A DNA stretch of 64,000 nucleotides. Source: Cerrena zonata. Its lineage: Eukaryota; Basidiomycota; Agaricomycetes; Polyporales; Cerrenaceae. The position numbers and the translations under genes were made by a program. The stretch spans positions 310,001 to 374,000 of the forward strand of contig JASBNA010000029.1 in NCBI GenBank assembly GCA_038087015.1. The letters are read 5' to 3'. Below, in pieces: positions 45,754 to 57,332 of this stretch. Position 1 is the first letter of the stretch. Each line of letters begins with the position of its first letter. The notes under the pieces were generated by a model, which saw only the letters and a program-made list of their open reading frames with translations, had not been told where the DNA came from and did no database searches.

Positions 45754-46726
45754 ATGTTATAAATTATATACCTGTTACCTTGAACTCCCCTGTGTCAGCT
45801 GAAAGTTCCGAGTGAATACAATCACTGGCATAATAGACCCAGCACTATGTACTACATACAATACAGTACTGGGTATGTATGGATGGACACAAATCTTATT
45901 ACATGGTAGATATATGCTTGAATTATTACCTTATGCAAACACTATACAATTTGTTGGGTTTCTACTAATAAGTGCAAGAAATCGAGTGCATGAAGTTCAT
46001 GTTCTCCATACTGATTTAAGAACATGTCCGTAGACAGACCGTCAGAGCGAAAACTGCATAAATTGCAAAGATAATGGGTCATACCGTACTTCCTCTGACC
46101 AATATTGATTCTGTAGTATTGGGGACTCTGGCTCCACAGCCAGATACCCAACAATGGGCACAAAAGCTACTCCAACATATTCTACATATTTAAAACGATG
46201 TTTTTTCTCATTATGAGGTTCCTTCACATCCGGAAATTGAAGCAATGTGGATGGTAACACAACTATTTAGGTGTCGTTTGTGCAAAGTATACTCTGGGCA
46301 TATCTTATGAAGGTCATCGCTACTCGAAAAGCTTACAAGATGTGACACAAAAGATACCAGACGATATTTGGGATGTTTCTTTTGAAAATAACGGGCGCCA
46401 AAGCAATGTCATAGCATGAAACGACGACTCAGAGCGGTCTCACACCTTACTTCAGTTCCGTATTTATCCCAGGGCCTTCCGTCTCAGCTCAAGTATACGA
46501 TAACATTCATATTTCTATCTGTTGAGATGAATATCTCGTCCATCATCCACCGCGGACGCTCCGAGTCTGTACTGTCTGCCAGTGTTCAGCGCTTCACACA
46601 TAGTCTTCAACTTATCGATTAGACTCAGTCGTAAGCCCCTTGCTTCATTACTCCATCTTACGCTAAAAGCTCTCGGTGATATTACATCCCCAGCTGTAAG
46701 TCCAAATCCCACTGACAACACATTAC
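45754..46726. other. Non-coding stretch inside KDZ element
   Basis: No gene I can support between the accessory gene and MITE 2. Confidence 0.4.
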
Positions 46727-46729
46727 CTT

Positions 46730-47444
46730 CACTGGATCGTAGCCCAAATTTTAGGCTTCATAAAAGTCAGGTAAAGTTTTATAAAAATTCTCTTACAAAA
46801 TATACTTTTTAGCACTATAAAAGTGTCAGAAAATGCTAAATTGCAGCAGAATTTGATGAATCATAAAAATCTATATAAATTCAGACTTTTGTATTCAATT
46901 TTTAGACTTTAGAAATGTTGAATTTTTATACATTTTTTGTTAGAGAAAAATTTACTATATAAAATTCAAAACTTTTATATACTTTTGATTCTCCAAAAGT
47001 AATATAAAATTTAAACTGCTAGTTTGGAAAGGTCAGTGATATTGCATACTTCAATATCTCTATCAGATAGTATAATTGACAGAGACTATGATTTACCAAC
47101 AATAGTAGTCTATATCTTCTTATTAGGCTCTCTATTTATAAAACTTTATTTTCATATATACAATTATATTATGATTTTTAGAGAAATAAAAGTATATTAA
47201 AATTTTGAATTTTGTATAGTAAATTTTTCTCTTATAAAAAATATATGAAAATTCAATATTTCTAAAGTCTAAAAAGTGAATACAAAAGTCTGAATTTATA
47301 TAGGTTTTTATGATTTATCAAATTCTGCTGCAATTTAGCATTTTCTGACAATTTTATAATGCTCAAAAGTATATTTTGTAAGAGAATTTTTATAAGATTT
47401 TACCTGACTTTTATAAAGCCTAAAATTTGGGTTACGATCCAGTG
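46730..47444. mobile_element. Fold-back CACTA-type MITE 2
   Basis: 715 bp, starting CACTGGATCGTAGCCC and ending with its reverse complement, with a 3-bp duplication CTT at 46727-46729 and 47445-47447. It is the same family as MITE 1 and 3 but the most diverged of the three, including the terminus (GATC for GACC). It lies 26 bp before the start codon of the gene at 47471. Confidence 0.85.
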
Positions 47445-47470
47445 CTTGTACTTGAGGAAACGTATAGATA

Positions 47471-48247
47471 ATGCCCCCGCGCCGTGCTACACTACAGCAA
47501 AAATGTGACTACCAGCGGGAGTACTACACAAGGTAAGCCTCGTCCAATGTACCGTGCAGTTAACTCACTAGCCAAGCAGAAATTCTGAGGCTCGACGTGA
47601 GTATCAAGTTCGGTACAACCGCGTCAAACGTGCAACTCGGCGCAAATTGTCGAAGGGCGACCTTGAGGCCTTGAAGGAGAAAATCCGACATGAAGTTAAC
47701 GGCACTATACGGTAAGCTATTGTTCTAAGTGGATATGCACTCATACTAATTGTTCCGTCTCCTAGTATATTCGAAAACCACATATGTCGTAAGTCGGGTG
47801 TACTTGATTCCGAGTACACCGCCGACATGGTGGACGACGAACTTCATTTGATTGAAGATTTACAAGACTCGAGGGTTTCTGAGTCTAGCAGCTACTTCCG
47901 CGAGCATCCTGATGCGGACGAGGACGGCTGGATTCCAACGTACACCAACCAAATGGAAAAACGACTGCTGAAGGAAGCGGAGTGGGGCCGTCGTACTGCT
48001 CACCTCCACAAGGAAGGAAAGGAATCAAGAGAGCATGTTCATGCAATGCGCCGTCGAGTTGCAATCATACACCAGGAAATATACTTGCTGCGACAAGGGC
48101 TTGAGGTCCCGACTCTTGCTGTCGATGCTAACGCTTCTGTTGCATGTGGATATGGGTACGTATTGTGGTTCTGTTACATGTTATGATCATTTCTTACGAG
48201 TTTCTAGTGTGAACAAGACGGAATTCCGACGCCGTTATGGCTTTTAG
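47471..48247 (+). CDS. Second KDZ-linked accessory gene, function unknown
   Basis: About 210 residues in four exons. The start MPPRRATLQQKCDYQREYYT is followed by NSEARREYQVRYNRVKRATR, then IFENHICRKSGVLD, a Glu/Asp-rich segment (ELHLIEDLQDSRVSES), TYTNQMEKRLLKEAEWGRR and a helical tail ending EFRRRYGF. It is strongly charged and probably coiled-coil. No stop or frameshift was found with the introns near 47534-47580, 47713-47765 and 48157-48207. The first acceptor must be AAG rather than TAG for the frame to hold. I recognise no family. The basic N-terminus could bind DNA; this is inference. Confidence 0.6.
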
Positions 48248-49264
48248 CACGTAGAGCTCCCTTTCGCCCGTCATACTCATCCCAAACTTCTGTACAATTG
48301 ATGGCAGCATTAGATAGAATATGTATTATGTTGTATAAACACAGTAACATGTTTTAATTTACATTTACTTGTTCTTAAACATACCCTTTGGGCCATGAGA
48401 TATGGGCGCCTTTCATGTAGTTTGTCAGCATACATGGCTTGTAAGATCCGGTTTGCACAGGCACCTACGTGTCAACCGATGGCGGGTAGATGGGAAAGTC
48501 GCTAACGCTGCAACAAAACTGGCTCTGTACGCGTCCTCCGTCTTCCCTCCCCTCCTTACCCAACAATTTCGATGTCCACCGTGCACCTTACCTACCACAA
48601 CATGCCTTGAAGCTTCGTAGCTCTACAAAGCTTCACCTACGACATTGCAAGTGCGATTCACGGGTGAACTATGTACACCTAGCAATCTAACCAATCATGA
48701 GTGTCGAGATTAGCCCATGCACACGTCGTGGTCAGCACAGCATAGAAAATGACGACAAATGGTGAGTGAATCGTTCTACCACACGCTTAATTTAACTCTC
48801 CACTCCTCTAGATTATAGTGTGATAGGACGTTCTTCTACGAAGTCCAAAGAACTTCGCCTTGCGCCGTGGTCGACCAGTACAATTGCTGTACCAATATCT
48901 CAACGGTACTGTTGCTTGTATTATTTCTTCAATCTTCTTTACTGACTTCTGTCTCGGTCACACCCTCTCAGCTCAACACCACAAACCATATCGTTGATGT
49001 GGTCCCGAAGGATCACAACTGTACCTGGCACGTTGAGGGGTAAACCACTCAAGTCTGTTGAAGACCACGCGTGCGTATCACCTGGTGCTCTATGACTCAG
49101 GAACTTCTAAATTTTTAACACTCGTGTTTGTTCTTCCAGTTGCTACCTAAGCCAAAATTTTCGGTGTTATCAGTGGATAGAGTCAATCCTGGTTATCTCA
49201 AAAGGAGGCCAGCTGAGGCATATCGTTCTCCTATCCATACCCCTCTTCTCTCGTTCTCATTTCC
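48248..49264. other. Non-coding stretch inside KDZ element
   Basis: No gene with good support. A three-exon reading from ATG 48697 can be spliced into about 90 codons, but it has no recognisable content and I do not list it as a gene. Confidence 0.35.
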
Positions 49265-49469
49265 ATGGTCGTTCATACTGCCCGCACCCTTTCTCGACGC
49301 CTTGATCGTCTCGAGCCTGCACAACGTCTCGTTCGCTCCCGTAAACGACGCTCTGACCTGCATCTACCCCGTGTTCAGGTGAAGAAATCCCTGACGTTTG
49401 CAGAGCGAACGATTCGCAAGGATGCCTTGGCGAACGCTCGCGCCAATATGAAGACTGATCTTCAGGCAG

Positions 49470-50184
49470 CACTGGACCGTAGCCCAAATTTTGGGCTCCA
49501 TAAAAGTAAAGTAAAATTTTATAAAAAGTCTCTTACAAAAGATGATTTTCAGACCCAAAAAATGATCTAAAAATTCTAAATTGCAGCAGAAATTAATAAA
49601 TCACAAAGACCTATGCAAATTCAAACTTTTGTATCTACTTTTCAGAGTTCAAAAAAGCTCAATTTTCATACATTTTTTGCTAAGGCAAAATTCAGTATGC
49701 AAAATTCAACATTTTGGTATACTTTTATTTTGTCAAAAATTATAATATAATTGTATATATTAAAATACAGTTTCATAGATAGATAGCCTAAAGAGAAGAT
49801 ATAGACTACTATTCTTAGTACATCATGGTCCCTGTCAATAAGACTATTTGATGGAGATACTTAGATATACAATACTATTCATCTCACCAATTTAGCAGTT
49901 TAAATTTTATATCAGTTTAGGAAAAATAAATGTATGTCAAAACTTTGAATTTTGTATTCCAAATTTTGCTCTAACAAAAAATGTATCAAAATTGAGCCTT
50001 TTTGAACTCTAAAAACTGGATAAAAAAGTCAAAATTTATATAGGTTTTTGTGATTCATCAAATTCTGCTACAATTCTGAATTTTTACATCATTTTTTGGG
50101 TCTAAAAAGTATGTTTTGTAAGAGACTTTTTATAAAATTTTACTTTACTTTTATGGAGCCCAAAATTTGGGCTACGGTCCAGTG
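49470..50184. mobile_element. Fold-back CACTA-type MITE 3 inside a coding exon
   Basis: 715 bp, with the same termini as MITE 1 and a 3-bp duplication CAG at 49467-49469 and 50185-50187. Its unique centre is reversed compared with MITE 1, so it inserted in the other orientation. Removing the element and one CAG restores the reading frame of the host exon exactly. Confidence 0.87.
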
Positions 50185-51434
50185 CAGCTCGCGACGAGAT
50201 TCGTTCTCTCGGTGGCCTCCTATCTCAGAAGTACGGTAACTCGGTAGAACACTGGTATGACCGTATCATGCAGTCCTCTCGGTTGGCTAAGACTAGTCGA
50301 CGAACCAACCGTTGGAACGTCTACGTGTCTCTTCGCTTGAGAGAGCTCAACCTTGGTAGGTGCTTGTATATATCTTTGTCGCTTTATCTTCAACTCTAAC
50401 ACTTTGCTTTAGCTATCCCTGCAGGCTCACCCAAGTTGAAGGCCAATGACCCTGAAGCAATGGATAAGATTCGGTCGGAGTGGGCGGCGATGTCAGCGGA
50501 AGAACGAGTGTTGGCGACAGAGGAGCATATGAAGGCGATGACAGAAGATCGGGCTATGAGGCTTACCGGCGAAAACAACTCTGGAATTGCGGCATTCCAT
50601 GACGCTATCTCAACCTTTAAGTCTGTTGAGAATCAGGTATGGTGCTGTCGTTTAGTCTTACTCACATATGCTAATATCCTCTTTGTAATAGCTCCAGGCT
50701 CTCTATGTCCGAACTGGCGTCGAGGTACTTATGTTCGCTGTGCGAAGTAGCCAGGAACAATGGTTCCGTCCGTACGTCATGATGACGTCTGATCGCGCGG
50801 GGAACTTCTTCCACACCTGCTTCAACCAAGACACGGAAACCTATGCCACTCGTTTCGAGGCGTACTGTCTCTCTGGTATTGAAGGTATGTTATCTTTCAT
50901 CATATTACATTACTAGCAGTAGCTAACCTCTTCACAGGCGTTCAGAATAGGGTGTCAGCAGAGATAGCTGCACTGAAGGCCCAATGTACTACAGGGATCC
51001 TTGCGCAGCTGAGTAAGATTTTTAACTCCTGCTTTTATGCTGCAGATGCTTAGACCACATCAATAGATGATTTGCTCACTCCCACTGTTCTATCCAAGAT
51101 GGTGTACTCGGACTTCTTTACTCAAATCACTTTGAAGCACCACATAATCTATGAAAACTGGCCGGTTTCTAAGTTCTGCACCCCCGGTAAACTTACTCTG
51201 CTCGAATTACGCCGGTTGCACCATGTCCTCACGAACGGGGCCCCTCTTTTCCATCACGTCCCTCTCGCTGAATGGGACGAACTCGATCTTGACGCATTCC
51301 AGACTAATCATGCATCCTTTTCCCCCACCGCTGCTCAACCTCTTGGCGCAACAGCTATGTCTGCCGCCACCACTTCTACTACGACACAACCCTCCAAAGG
51401 CGATGTGATGGGTTCTCCCAACAACGACGAGCCT

Positions 51435-51572
51435 GGTGCCTCGAACGGCGATGCGACTGGTGCTTCGAACGGTGATGCGGCTGGTGCTTCGAACGGTGAT
51501 GCGGCTGGTGCTTCGAACGGTGATGCGGCTGGTGCTTCGAACGGTGATGCGGCTGGTGCTTCGAACGGCGGC
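51435..51572 (+). repeat. 24-bp in-frame minisatellite
   Basis: Five full copies and one partial copy of a 24-bp unit encoding GASNGDAA (first copy GASNGDAT). The copies are almost identical, so expansion was recent. Confidence 0.85.
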
Positions 51573-51830
51573 ATGACGATAACAGAAACGAGCGGGGTTG
51601 CAGCTGCTCCTGCGCTCCCTCAAGCGGCTCCTCTGCCTGCTACTCTAGGCGGGAACATGTTGACACTAGATGGTGGGATGGTAATCAAACATAGACAGTG
51701 ACGTCGGCGGTGGGATGCAGGCTTGACGAAGGACCAGAAGGCTGAGATTTTGGCCCTTAGAGAGGCTGAGAAGGCCAAGAAGGCAGGACGTTCTAGTAGC
51801 CAGTCGGGAGGTAATCCTCCCCAAGAGTAG

Positions 51831-52572
51831 TCATTCGTTGTAGTTCTTAACCTGCGCATGAAATGTAGTACTTGTATCATTGAAAGAATGATACTACACT
51901 TCGACTCAAAGAGCCAATGGTCTGAATGTAAGACCTATATATAATAACCTTGAATCACATCATACAATGTAATGAACGCACTGGCTAAGAGTGATCAGGT
52001 ACAATTACTATCAAAATATTGTATTCAAGCTCAACACTAAGGGCAAGTCACAAGCATTGACACTTGTTTGCGGACGTAACCTCGTCAACAATTCAACTCA
52101 TTGTATTCTCAATAGCATCATAGTAGTAAGTAGTAATACATTGCACGACGCTCGTTGACTAGATGATACGTCACGCTCCCGCTTCGCACACACAAACCTA
52201 CACAACGTTGAACAACGTCGTTCTTGGAGCAGCGAACCACATCATACATATGTGTCATCATCACGCAATACGTGCCGACACGCGTTATATCCTATGACTC
52301 AATTTCTATGCACACTACAACCATTTACTTATCTTCCAATAACAGGCATACCCGACTAGTAGCCCGAGGGGCAGTGTGCACGCGGCTCAACGTGAACGAT
52401 AAGTGCGATGGTTCCAAGTCGTTCATTGTTAGCCTAGTAGTAATAGCACATTACTTACATGCAGAATACAACCTTGAGTACTTCAATAGAACAAGATACT
52501 TATACAAAGTTACATCTACTCAGTTCTTATTGACGACATAAGTACAACTTCAATGTATATTAACCAGAAGTT
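51831..52572. other. Non-coding right part of KDZ element
   Basis: No gene seen before the right terminal repeat. Confidence 0.4.
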
Positions 52573-53051
52573 AAGGACCCCATTGTATTCTACAGGCGAA
52601 ACGCTTTCGAATGGTATATGACACGTGTCAATAGAGTAAGTATTGAGTGAGTTACCATAGGGCAGCGAGAGCCCGCCCTCCCCGACGCGGCGGGGGATAA
52701 GCGCCAGCGAGGAGGGAGGACGGAACTCGGGAAGGCGGGAGGGAGGGCCGAGGAGGACGGAACTCGGGAAGGCGGGAGGGAGGGCCGAGGAGGACGGAAT
52801 GATGGGGGGAGGAACCGGGAGAGCGGACGCCGAGATGTACCGGTATGTTGTCTCATATGTTTTATCTCTGCCATCTCTCTTATCAAATATTGAAATCTCC
52901 GCCAAATCGACCTCTTGAAAGAGGAAAAGGACCAGCGATCGCTGGGGAGATAACTAGGGGGTAGGGATAAAGTGGAAAGCTGGCTAATTAGCCCCGCACA
53001 CATGCTCTGTATATCGGGCTTATAAGCCGGTATCCATGCGAGATCAAGGTG
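52573..53051 (-). repeat. Right terminal inverted repeat of KDZ element
   Basis: About 479 bp, the reverse complement of the left repeat. It is longer because a roughly 37-bp GC-rich unit (GGACGGAACTCGGGAAGGCG...) is present twice, near 52718-52791, but once on the left. Confidence 0.88.
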
Positions 53052-53059
53052 ATGATGCT
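53052..53059. repeat. Right 8-bp target-site duplication of the KDZ element
   Basis: ATGATGCT, identical to 39559-39566. Confidence 0.85.
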
Positions 53060-53520
53060 CCGAAGTCGAACGGATCTGTCCTGTAAGTGAATATATTGTC
53101 TCTGCGAGATTGCATGGTCTACGGCACGTATAAGATAGTCAACGGGAATGATGTATGTCAAAATGTCTAGTAGTAGTGGGATCCATTCCCCCTGAATTTT
53201 ACTTATATCTTTACATCAATTCTGTGGGTACAGAAGTTGAAGGTGATACGACTTGGTGTGAAGTTTTAGACATTGAGATATCCTTTGTGAAAGTATAGAT
53301 ACCCAGTTACACGAAGACTTTCAAATTGGGGTCTGGCATTCTTAGTTACCAAAAGGGGACGATGCGAGAATCAGATGCCACGTTGTTGTCTCGATCCCCA
53401 AAGGATGGTCGTGGCGCCAGTGAGACCTGTATACACTCACTGCAACCGTTCACTGCCATTCTTTCATTTCCCCAACCCCCATCTCCTTACTTCTGTCAGC
53501 CTTCTATTGATTGGCCTGCA
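53060..53520. other. Intergenic region between KDZ element and SEC11
   Basis: No gene seen; it contains the SEC11 promoter. Confidence 0.45.
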
Positions 53521-54376
53521 ATGTTTGCTGACGAGTTGAAAACTCTAAGGAGATTGGGCTTCAGACATGTATGTAAGATCCATATGTAATTGCTTCCGGA
53601 AATTGAGTTATGTTTTTGTGTATCAGGTCCTCCTCCAAATCCTCAACTTTGCCTCGGTGTTGGCTTCTGGCCTCATGATTTGGAAAGGACTGGGTCTCAT
53701 CACGAATACGGAATCCCCTATAGTCGTCGTACTAAGGTACGCTTTACTCGTCATTGGGGTTGTAACTCAAGACTGGACACGTTTATTTGTATAGTGGCTC
53801 GATGGAACCCGCTTTCTATCGCGGTGATCTATTATTCTTAACCAACCCGGCCAACGAGAAGTACCACACAGGCGACATCACAGTTTACAAGGTCCCGGGC
53901 GCCGACATTCCTATCGTTCACCGAGTACTAGAAACACATGATGGCGCAAAGATTGGCCGGAGGTCAGGAAAACAGACTCTCAACACATCCAATTTGAACT
54001 TATATGTTTCTCTTAGAGCATCTATTGTTGCAAGCCCGCTTTCACAGGATCAGCTGCTACTAACCAAAGGTGACAACAACTACATCGACGACATTGAATT
54101 ATACCAAGGTCTGGAGTGGTTAGAGCGAAAACACATTGTTGGAAAGGTCAGGGGGTATGTATATCGACTTTGCCCATTACCCTGTTTTGTTAGCTAATGC
54201 TGTCCTACAAGTTTCCTTCCGTATATTGGATATGTCACAATCGCTATGGTATGTTTTCCTAAAGTCACATATGGTACTAACATGGCTCATAACCCCTTTT
54301 CAAGAATGATTTCCCTCAGCTGAAATATGCGCTTCTTGGAGGACTAGGTCTATTGGCACTAATACAAAGGGAATAA
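53521..54376 (+). CDS. SEC11: Signal peptidase complex catalytic subunit SEC11
   Basis: A multi-exon gene of about 200 residues. [16 protein letters not shown] is followed by the membrane helix [20 protein letters not shown]. Splicing at about 53736-53794 creates [20 protein letters not shown], which carries the catalytic Ser. PIVHRVLE gives the catalytic His, [13 protein letters not shown] the conserved acidic loop, and [13 protein letters not shown] the second hydrophobic segment. The tail is a short helix ending ALIQRE. SEC11 removes signal peptides in the ER membrane. Between HDGAKIG and QDQLLLTKG the plain reading adds about 30 residues; an intron GTCAGG...TCTTAG (54 nt) would remove 18 of them in frame and gives a more normal length. 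The gene looks intact despite the transposon 470 bp upstream. Confidence 0.92.
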
Positions 54377-54999
54377 ACCGGTTCGTGTTAATATTGTACC
54401 ATATGCATCGAGTTCGAGATATTACAGTGCTCAAACTCCTATTTATACAATCCGGCTATGAGTTGGGCATTTGTGGACGGTCCGTTCTGTACTGGTAGGT
54501 GTCAGTGTTTCGGGACGTGTTGACACGACGTCATCAGCCTCATTATGGCAGCACAGCATTAACTTCGTGTACGTCTGTTTGCTAAGTAAGATAGGCAATT
54601 TCCCCTGTTCATGGAGGATACAAGAGGATACAACGTTCGCAAGTTTGCGGCATAACTGTATGTAGTTTCTACCGTAACTTGAATTCCGGTTACAACTATT
54701 CCCACCAACGCTGGATTGATGGGCCAAGTCTTGTATGGTGGTCAGGAGACACCACGCTATCTCTAAACGGTAACTCGAGATCATTTGTACCGGTATCCTC
54801 CACATTCATGACCGTCGCCCCTTATCTGCTCCTTGCAAATTGCTATCATCGGAGACAAACATTTCTTTCACCCGTTTTATCTCAAACCACTATCTATGGA
54901 TAATCCTACACACGATCACCGAGGTTGTCACTTAAAGCGAAGTAGTAATTGGGCTCCATCTCTAGGCATTCCCAGGTCGGACCCCCTCTGCTAACTACC
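54377..54999. other. Intergenic region
   Basis: No gene seen; it includes the promoter of the permease gene. Confidence 0.4.
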
Positions 55000-57098
55000 A
55001 TGACGCCAACTCTTGCAGACGAAAAATCCTCGTCGTTCGTTACCGATGAGAAGGCTCTAGAAACAGAGGTCTCGGAAGAGCCCATTGTCGAAGCAGATAA
55101 GACTTCTCTTCTTGACAAGGTCACTCAATGGCTCTCGCGATGGGGAGTTGAAACCCAAGGGTATGTCTGACTCCCCTTCTGGTGCTCTTCCTTCGCTTAA
55201 TGAAACTTAGAATCACGCCCACTTCTGAAGAAGAACGGACAGATAAAAGGATGTATCAAATGTTCTTCGTTTGGTTCGCAGCAAACGTGAATATCTTGAC
55301 GTGAGTCTATTAATGATTACTATTTATATGTTTCCGTTGCTTACGAGGCTATAACAAACAGATTTGGTGCTGGCTCGGTAGGCCCGGCAGTGTTTGGGTT
55401 AGGCCAAAGAACATCATGTCTTACCATCCTTGTGGTCGATCTCATGTCAGTTTCAGTCTTCATTCAATTGATTCCGCCCTCTGATGAATATTCCTAGTGC
55501 ATGCGCATTCCCGGCATTCTTGTAAGTCGCAACTCTTCCTTGAATTATATATCGATGCTAGAATGCCCTTTGTATCTCAGCGCAGTCTTCGGCCCGAAAC
55601 TCGGAACGCGAGCGATGGTCCAAAGTAGATTCTCTTGGGGCTACTATGGGGCTATCATTCCAAGCATACTTAATGTTGTGTCAATGGAAGGATATCTGGT
55701 CATCAACTGTATAGTCGGTGGTCAGGCTCTAGCCAGCCTTTCCGACCACCTCTCTGCCGCTCTGGGGATTGTGATCATCGGTTTGATTTCTTGCGCGGTA
55801 AGCCGGACCACAATATTCTTTTCCGTCACCTTATCAATTCAAAAACTTAAAATAGGTGACCTTCTGCGGATACAAAGTCTTACACTGGTAAGGTCTGGTG
55901 CCTTGCGCGTTATGAATTACACGTTAACATGAAACCCGATTTGACAGGTATGAATTGCTAGTCTGGGTACCCAATGTCATAGCATTCGTCGTGATGCTTG
56001 GCGTTGGAGGAAAACAACTCACCCAAACACCCGTGACGGACGCTGTACCAGCCTCGGCTGGGTCTATTCTCACGTTTGGTGCTGCTCTCGCGGTCACGGT
56101 CATTGCTTGGTCCACCATAACTCCTGATAACGGCGTTTATCATGACTGTCGTGCATCTGCGTAAGGCCTCGTTTTTTCTATCGACGTGACAGATGCAAAC
56201 AATTCTGATGTAAATGCAGGTTCCGAACCTTCATTTATGCCTACCTCGGGCTCTTCGTAGCGAGCGTAAGTCACCTTCCGATTCTAGCTTCAAACTATAA
56301 ACTCAATCTAGCACAGTTCCCGGTTCACATCATCGGTGCGGCATTCACTGCTGCTGCCCCATACGTTACGACATGGCAGGAAGGTTTAGGGAACGGTAAC
56401 GATGTAGGAGGCCTTGTTGGCGCCATTCTTGCTCCTGCCGGAGGGTTTGGAAAATTCCTGCTCGTTTTGCTCGCATTAAGTACGCCGAGTGCTTGTGCTC
56501 CGACGCTATATACGGTTTGCACAAGCTTCATGACAATATCCACCGTATTCGCCAAGATCCCTCGGTCTATCATTGCCGTCGTTTCTACCGCCATGTAAGT
56601 TTAGTCACAAAGTCGCACCTGTCAGAAGTCTGACAGAGTTTTCTACAGCCTTATTCCTGTGGCGATTGTCGGTGCAACGCATTTCTATGCTACATTTGTC
56701 CAAATCCTAAGTAAGCCGTCGTGCAGATCTCCATATGCATACACCTTCTTAACTCCTTTTTAGGTTTTATCGGATATTGGCTCGCTCCCTTTACTGCAAT
56801 CGTAATCACCGAGCATATTCTATTCCGAAAAATGAAATGGGCAAACTACGACGTCTTGAGATGTTGGAATAAACCTGCGTTGCTACCTAGTTGTCTCCCA
56901 GCTCTCATTACTTTCGCCATCACAATCGGTGTGGTCGTTCTGTGCATGGAACAAGAGTGGTGGACGGGACCGGTTGCTAAAGCGGGCACCGGGGACATTG
57001 CGATGATAGTGGGGTTTATTGTTGCGTCGGGTACTTTTGCTTTACTCCGGTCACTAGAACTGCATTTGCGGAGCCGCAAAACAGATGTCTCGATATAG
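55000..57098 (+). CDS. NCS1-family purine/cytosine permease
   Basis: A multi-exon gene of about 500 residues with around 12 membrane segments. The acidic cytoplasmic N-terminus (MTPTLADEKSSSFVTDEKAL) has a possible ubiquitin-accepting Lys region. Family motifs follow: FFVWFAANVNILTFGAGSVG, VFGPKLGTRAMVQSRFSWGY and YGAIIPSILNVVSMEGYLVI, later WYELLVWVPNVIAFVVMLGV, SAAD-like loop AWSTITPDNGVYHD and FIGYWLAPFTAIVITEHILF. This is the Fcy2/FcyB type, a proton symporter for cytosine, adenine, guanine or hypoxanthine at the plasma membrane. The start at 55000 is the first ATG of the open frame. All introns tested join in frame, so the gene appears functional. Confidence 0.9.
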
Positions 57099-57332
57099 TT
57101 CTATACAATTATAATGCGAAAAGAGGACTACAACAACAAATAATACAGGCGTGCTTCTGGGAATACAAGGGTCGTGGGGGTATGTTTGGGTATGGCGCAT
57201 TAATACATAAAGGTGTCGAAGTGATAGACGTTATGAAAAGAACATGACGGACGTTGCAAATTCGTATTACCATTTACAGATCTACTGTATTTCATGAGCA
57301 CTGCTCAAGATGAGATGAGATTCCAGACGGCC
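57099..57332. other. Convergent 3' region
   Basis: Short spacer between the permease and arrestin-like genes; nothing further seen. Confidence 0.45.

Larger units (their letters stand above)
49265..51830 (+). pseudogene. HMG-box-like gene of the KDZ element, split by MITE 3
   Basis: The first exon gives MVVHTARTLSRRLDRLEPAQ, then LTFAERTIRKDALANARANM. MITE 3 interrupts the codons after DLQAA. On its far side the same frame resumes with RDEIRSLGGLLSQKYGNSVE and then an HMG-box-like segment: TSRRTNRWNVYVSLRLRELN, and after an intron KANDPEAMDKIRSEWAAMSA and EERVLATEEHM. Later exons contain SQEQWFRPYVMMTSDRAGN, a central helical part, and a run of GASNGDAA repeats. The frame meets TGA at 51699-51701, yet 42 codons remain open after it to TAG 51828-51830 (RRRWDAGLTKDQKAEILALR). 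HMG-type proteins bind DNA. The insertion and the possible second stop make this copy non-functional. Confidence 0.65.
39567..53051. mobile_element. KDZ (Kyakuja-Dileera-Zisupton) DNA transposon, complete but probably inactive
   Basis: 13,485 bp, bounded by long terminal inverted repeats that start CACCTTGATCTCGCATGG and flanked by an exact 8-bp duplication. Zisupton/KDZ elements are known for 8-bp duplications. The cargo is a KDZ transposase on the minus strand and, on the plus strand, an unknown gene (44535), a second unknown gene (47471) and an HMG-box-like gene (49265). Three about 715-bp fold-back elements have inserted inside it. The intact ends and duplication indicate fairly recent arrival; the stop codon in the transposase and the disrupted cargo gene suggest that it can no longer move by itself. 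Confidence 0.88.

Noticed and set aside
51207..51623. Minus-strand frame with Arg/Ser/Thr repeats
   Set aside because: Antisense reading of the 24-bp minisatellite in the HMG-like gene.
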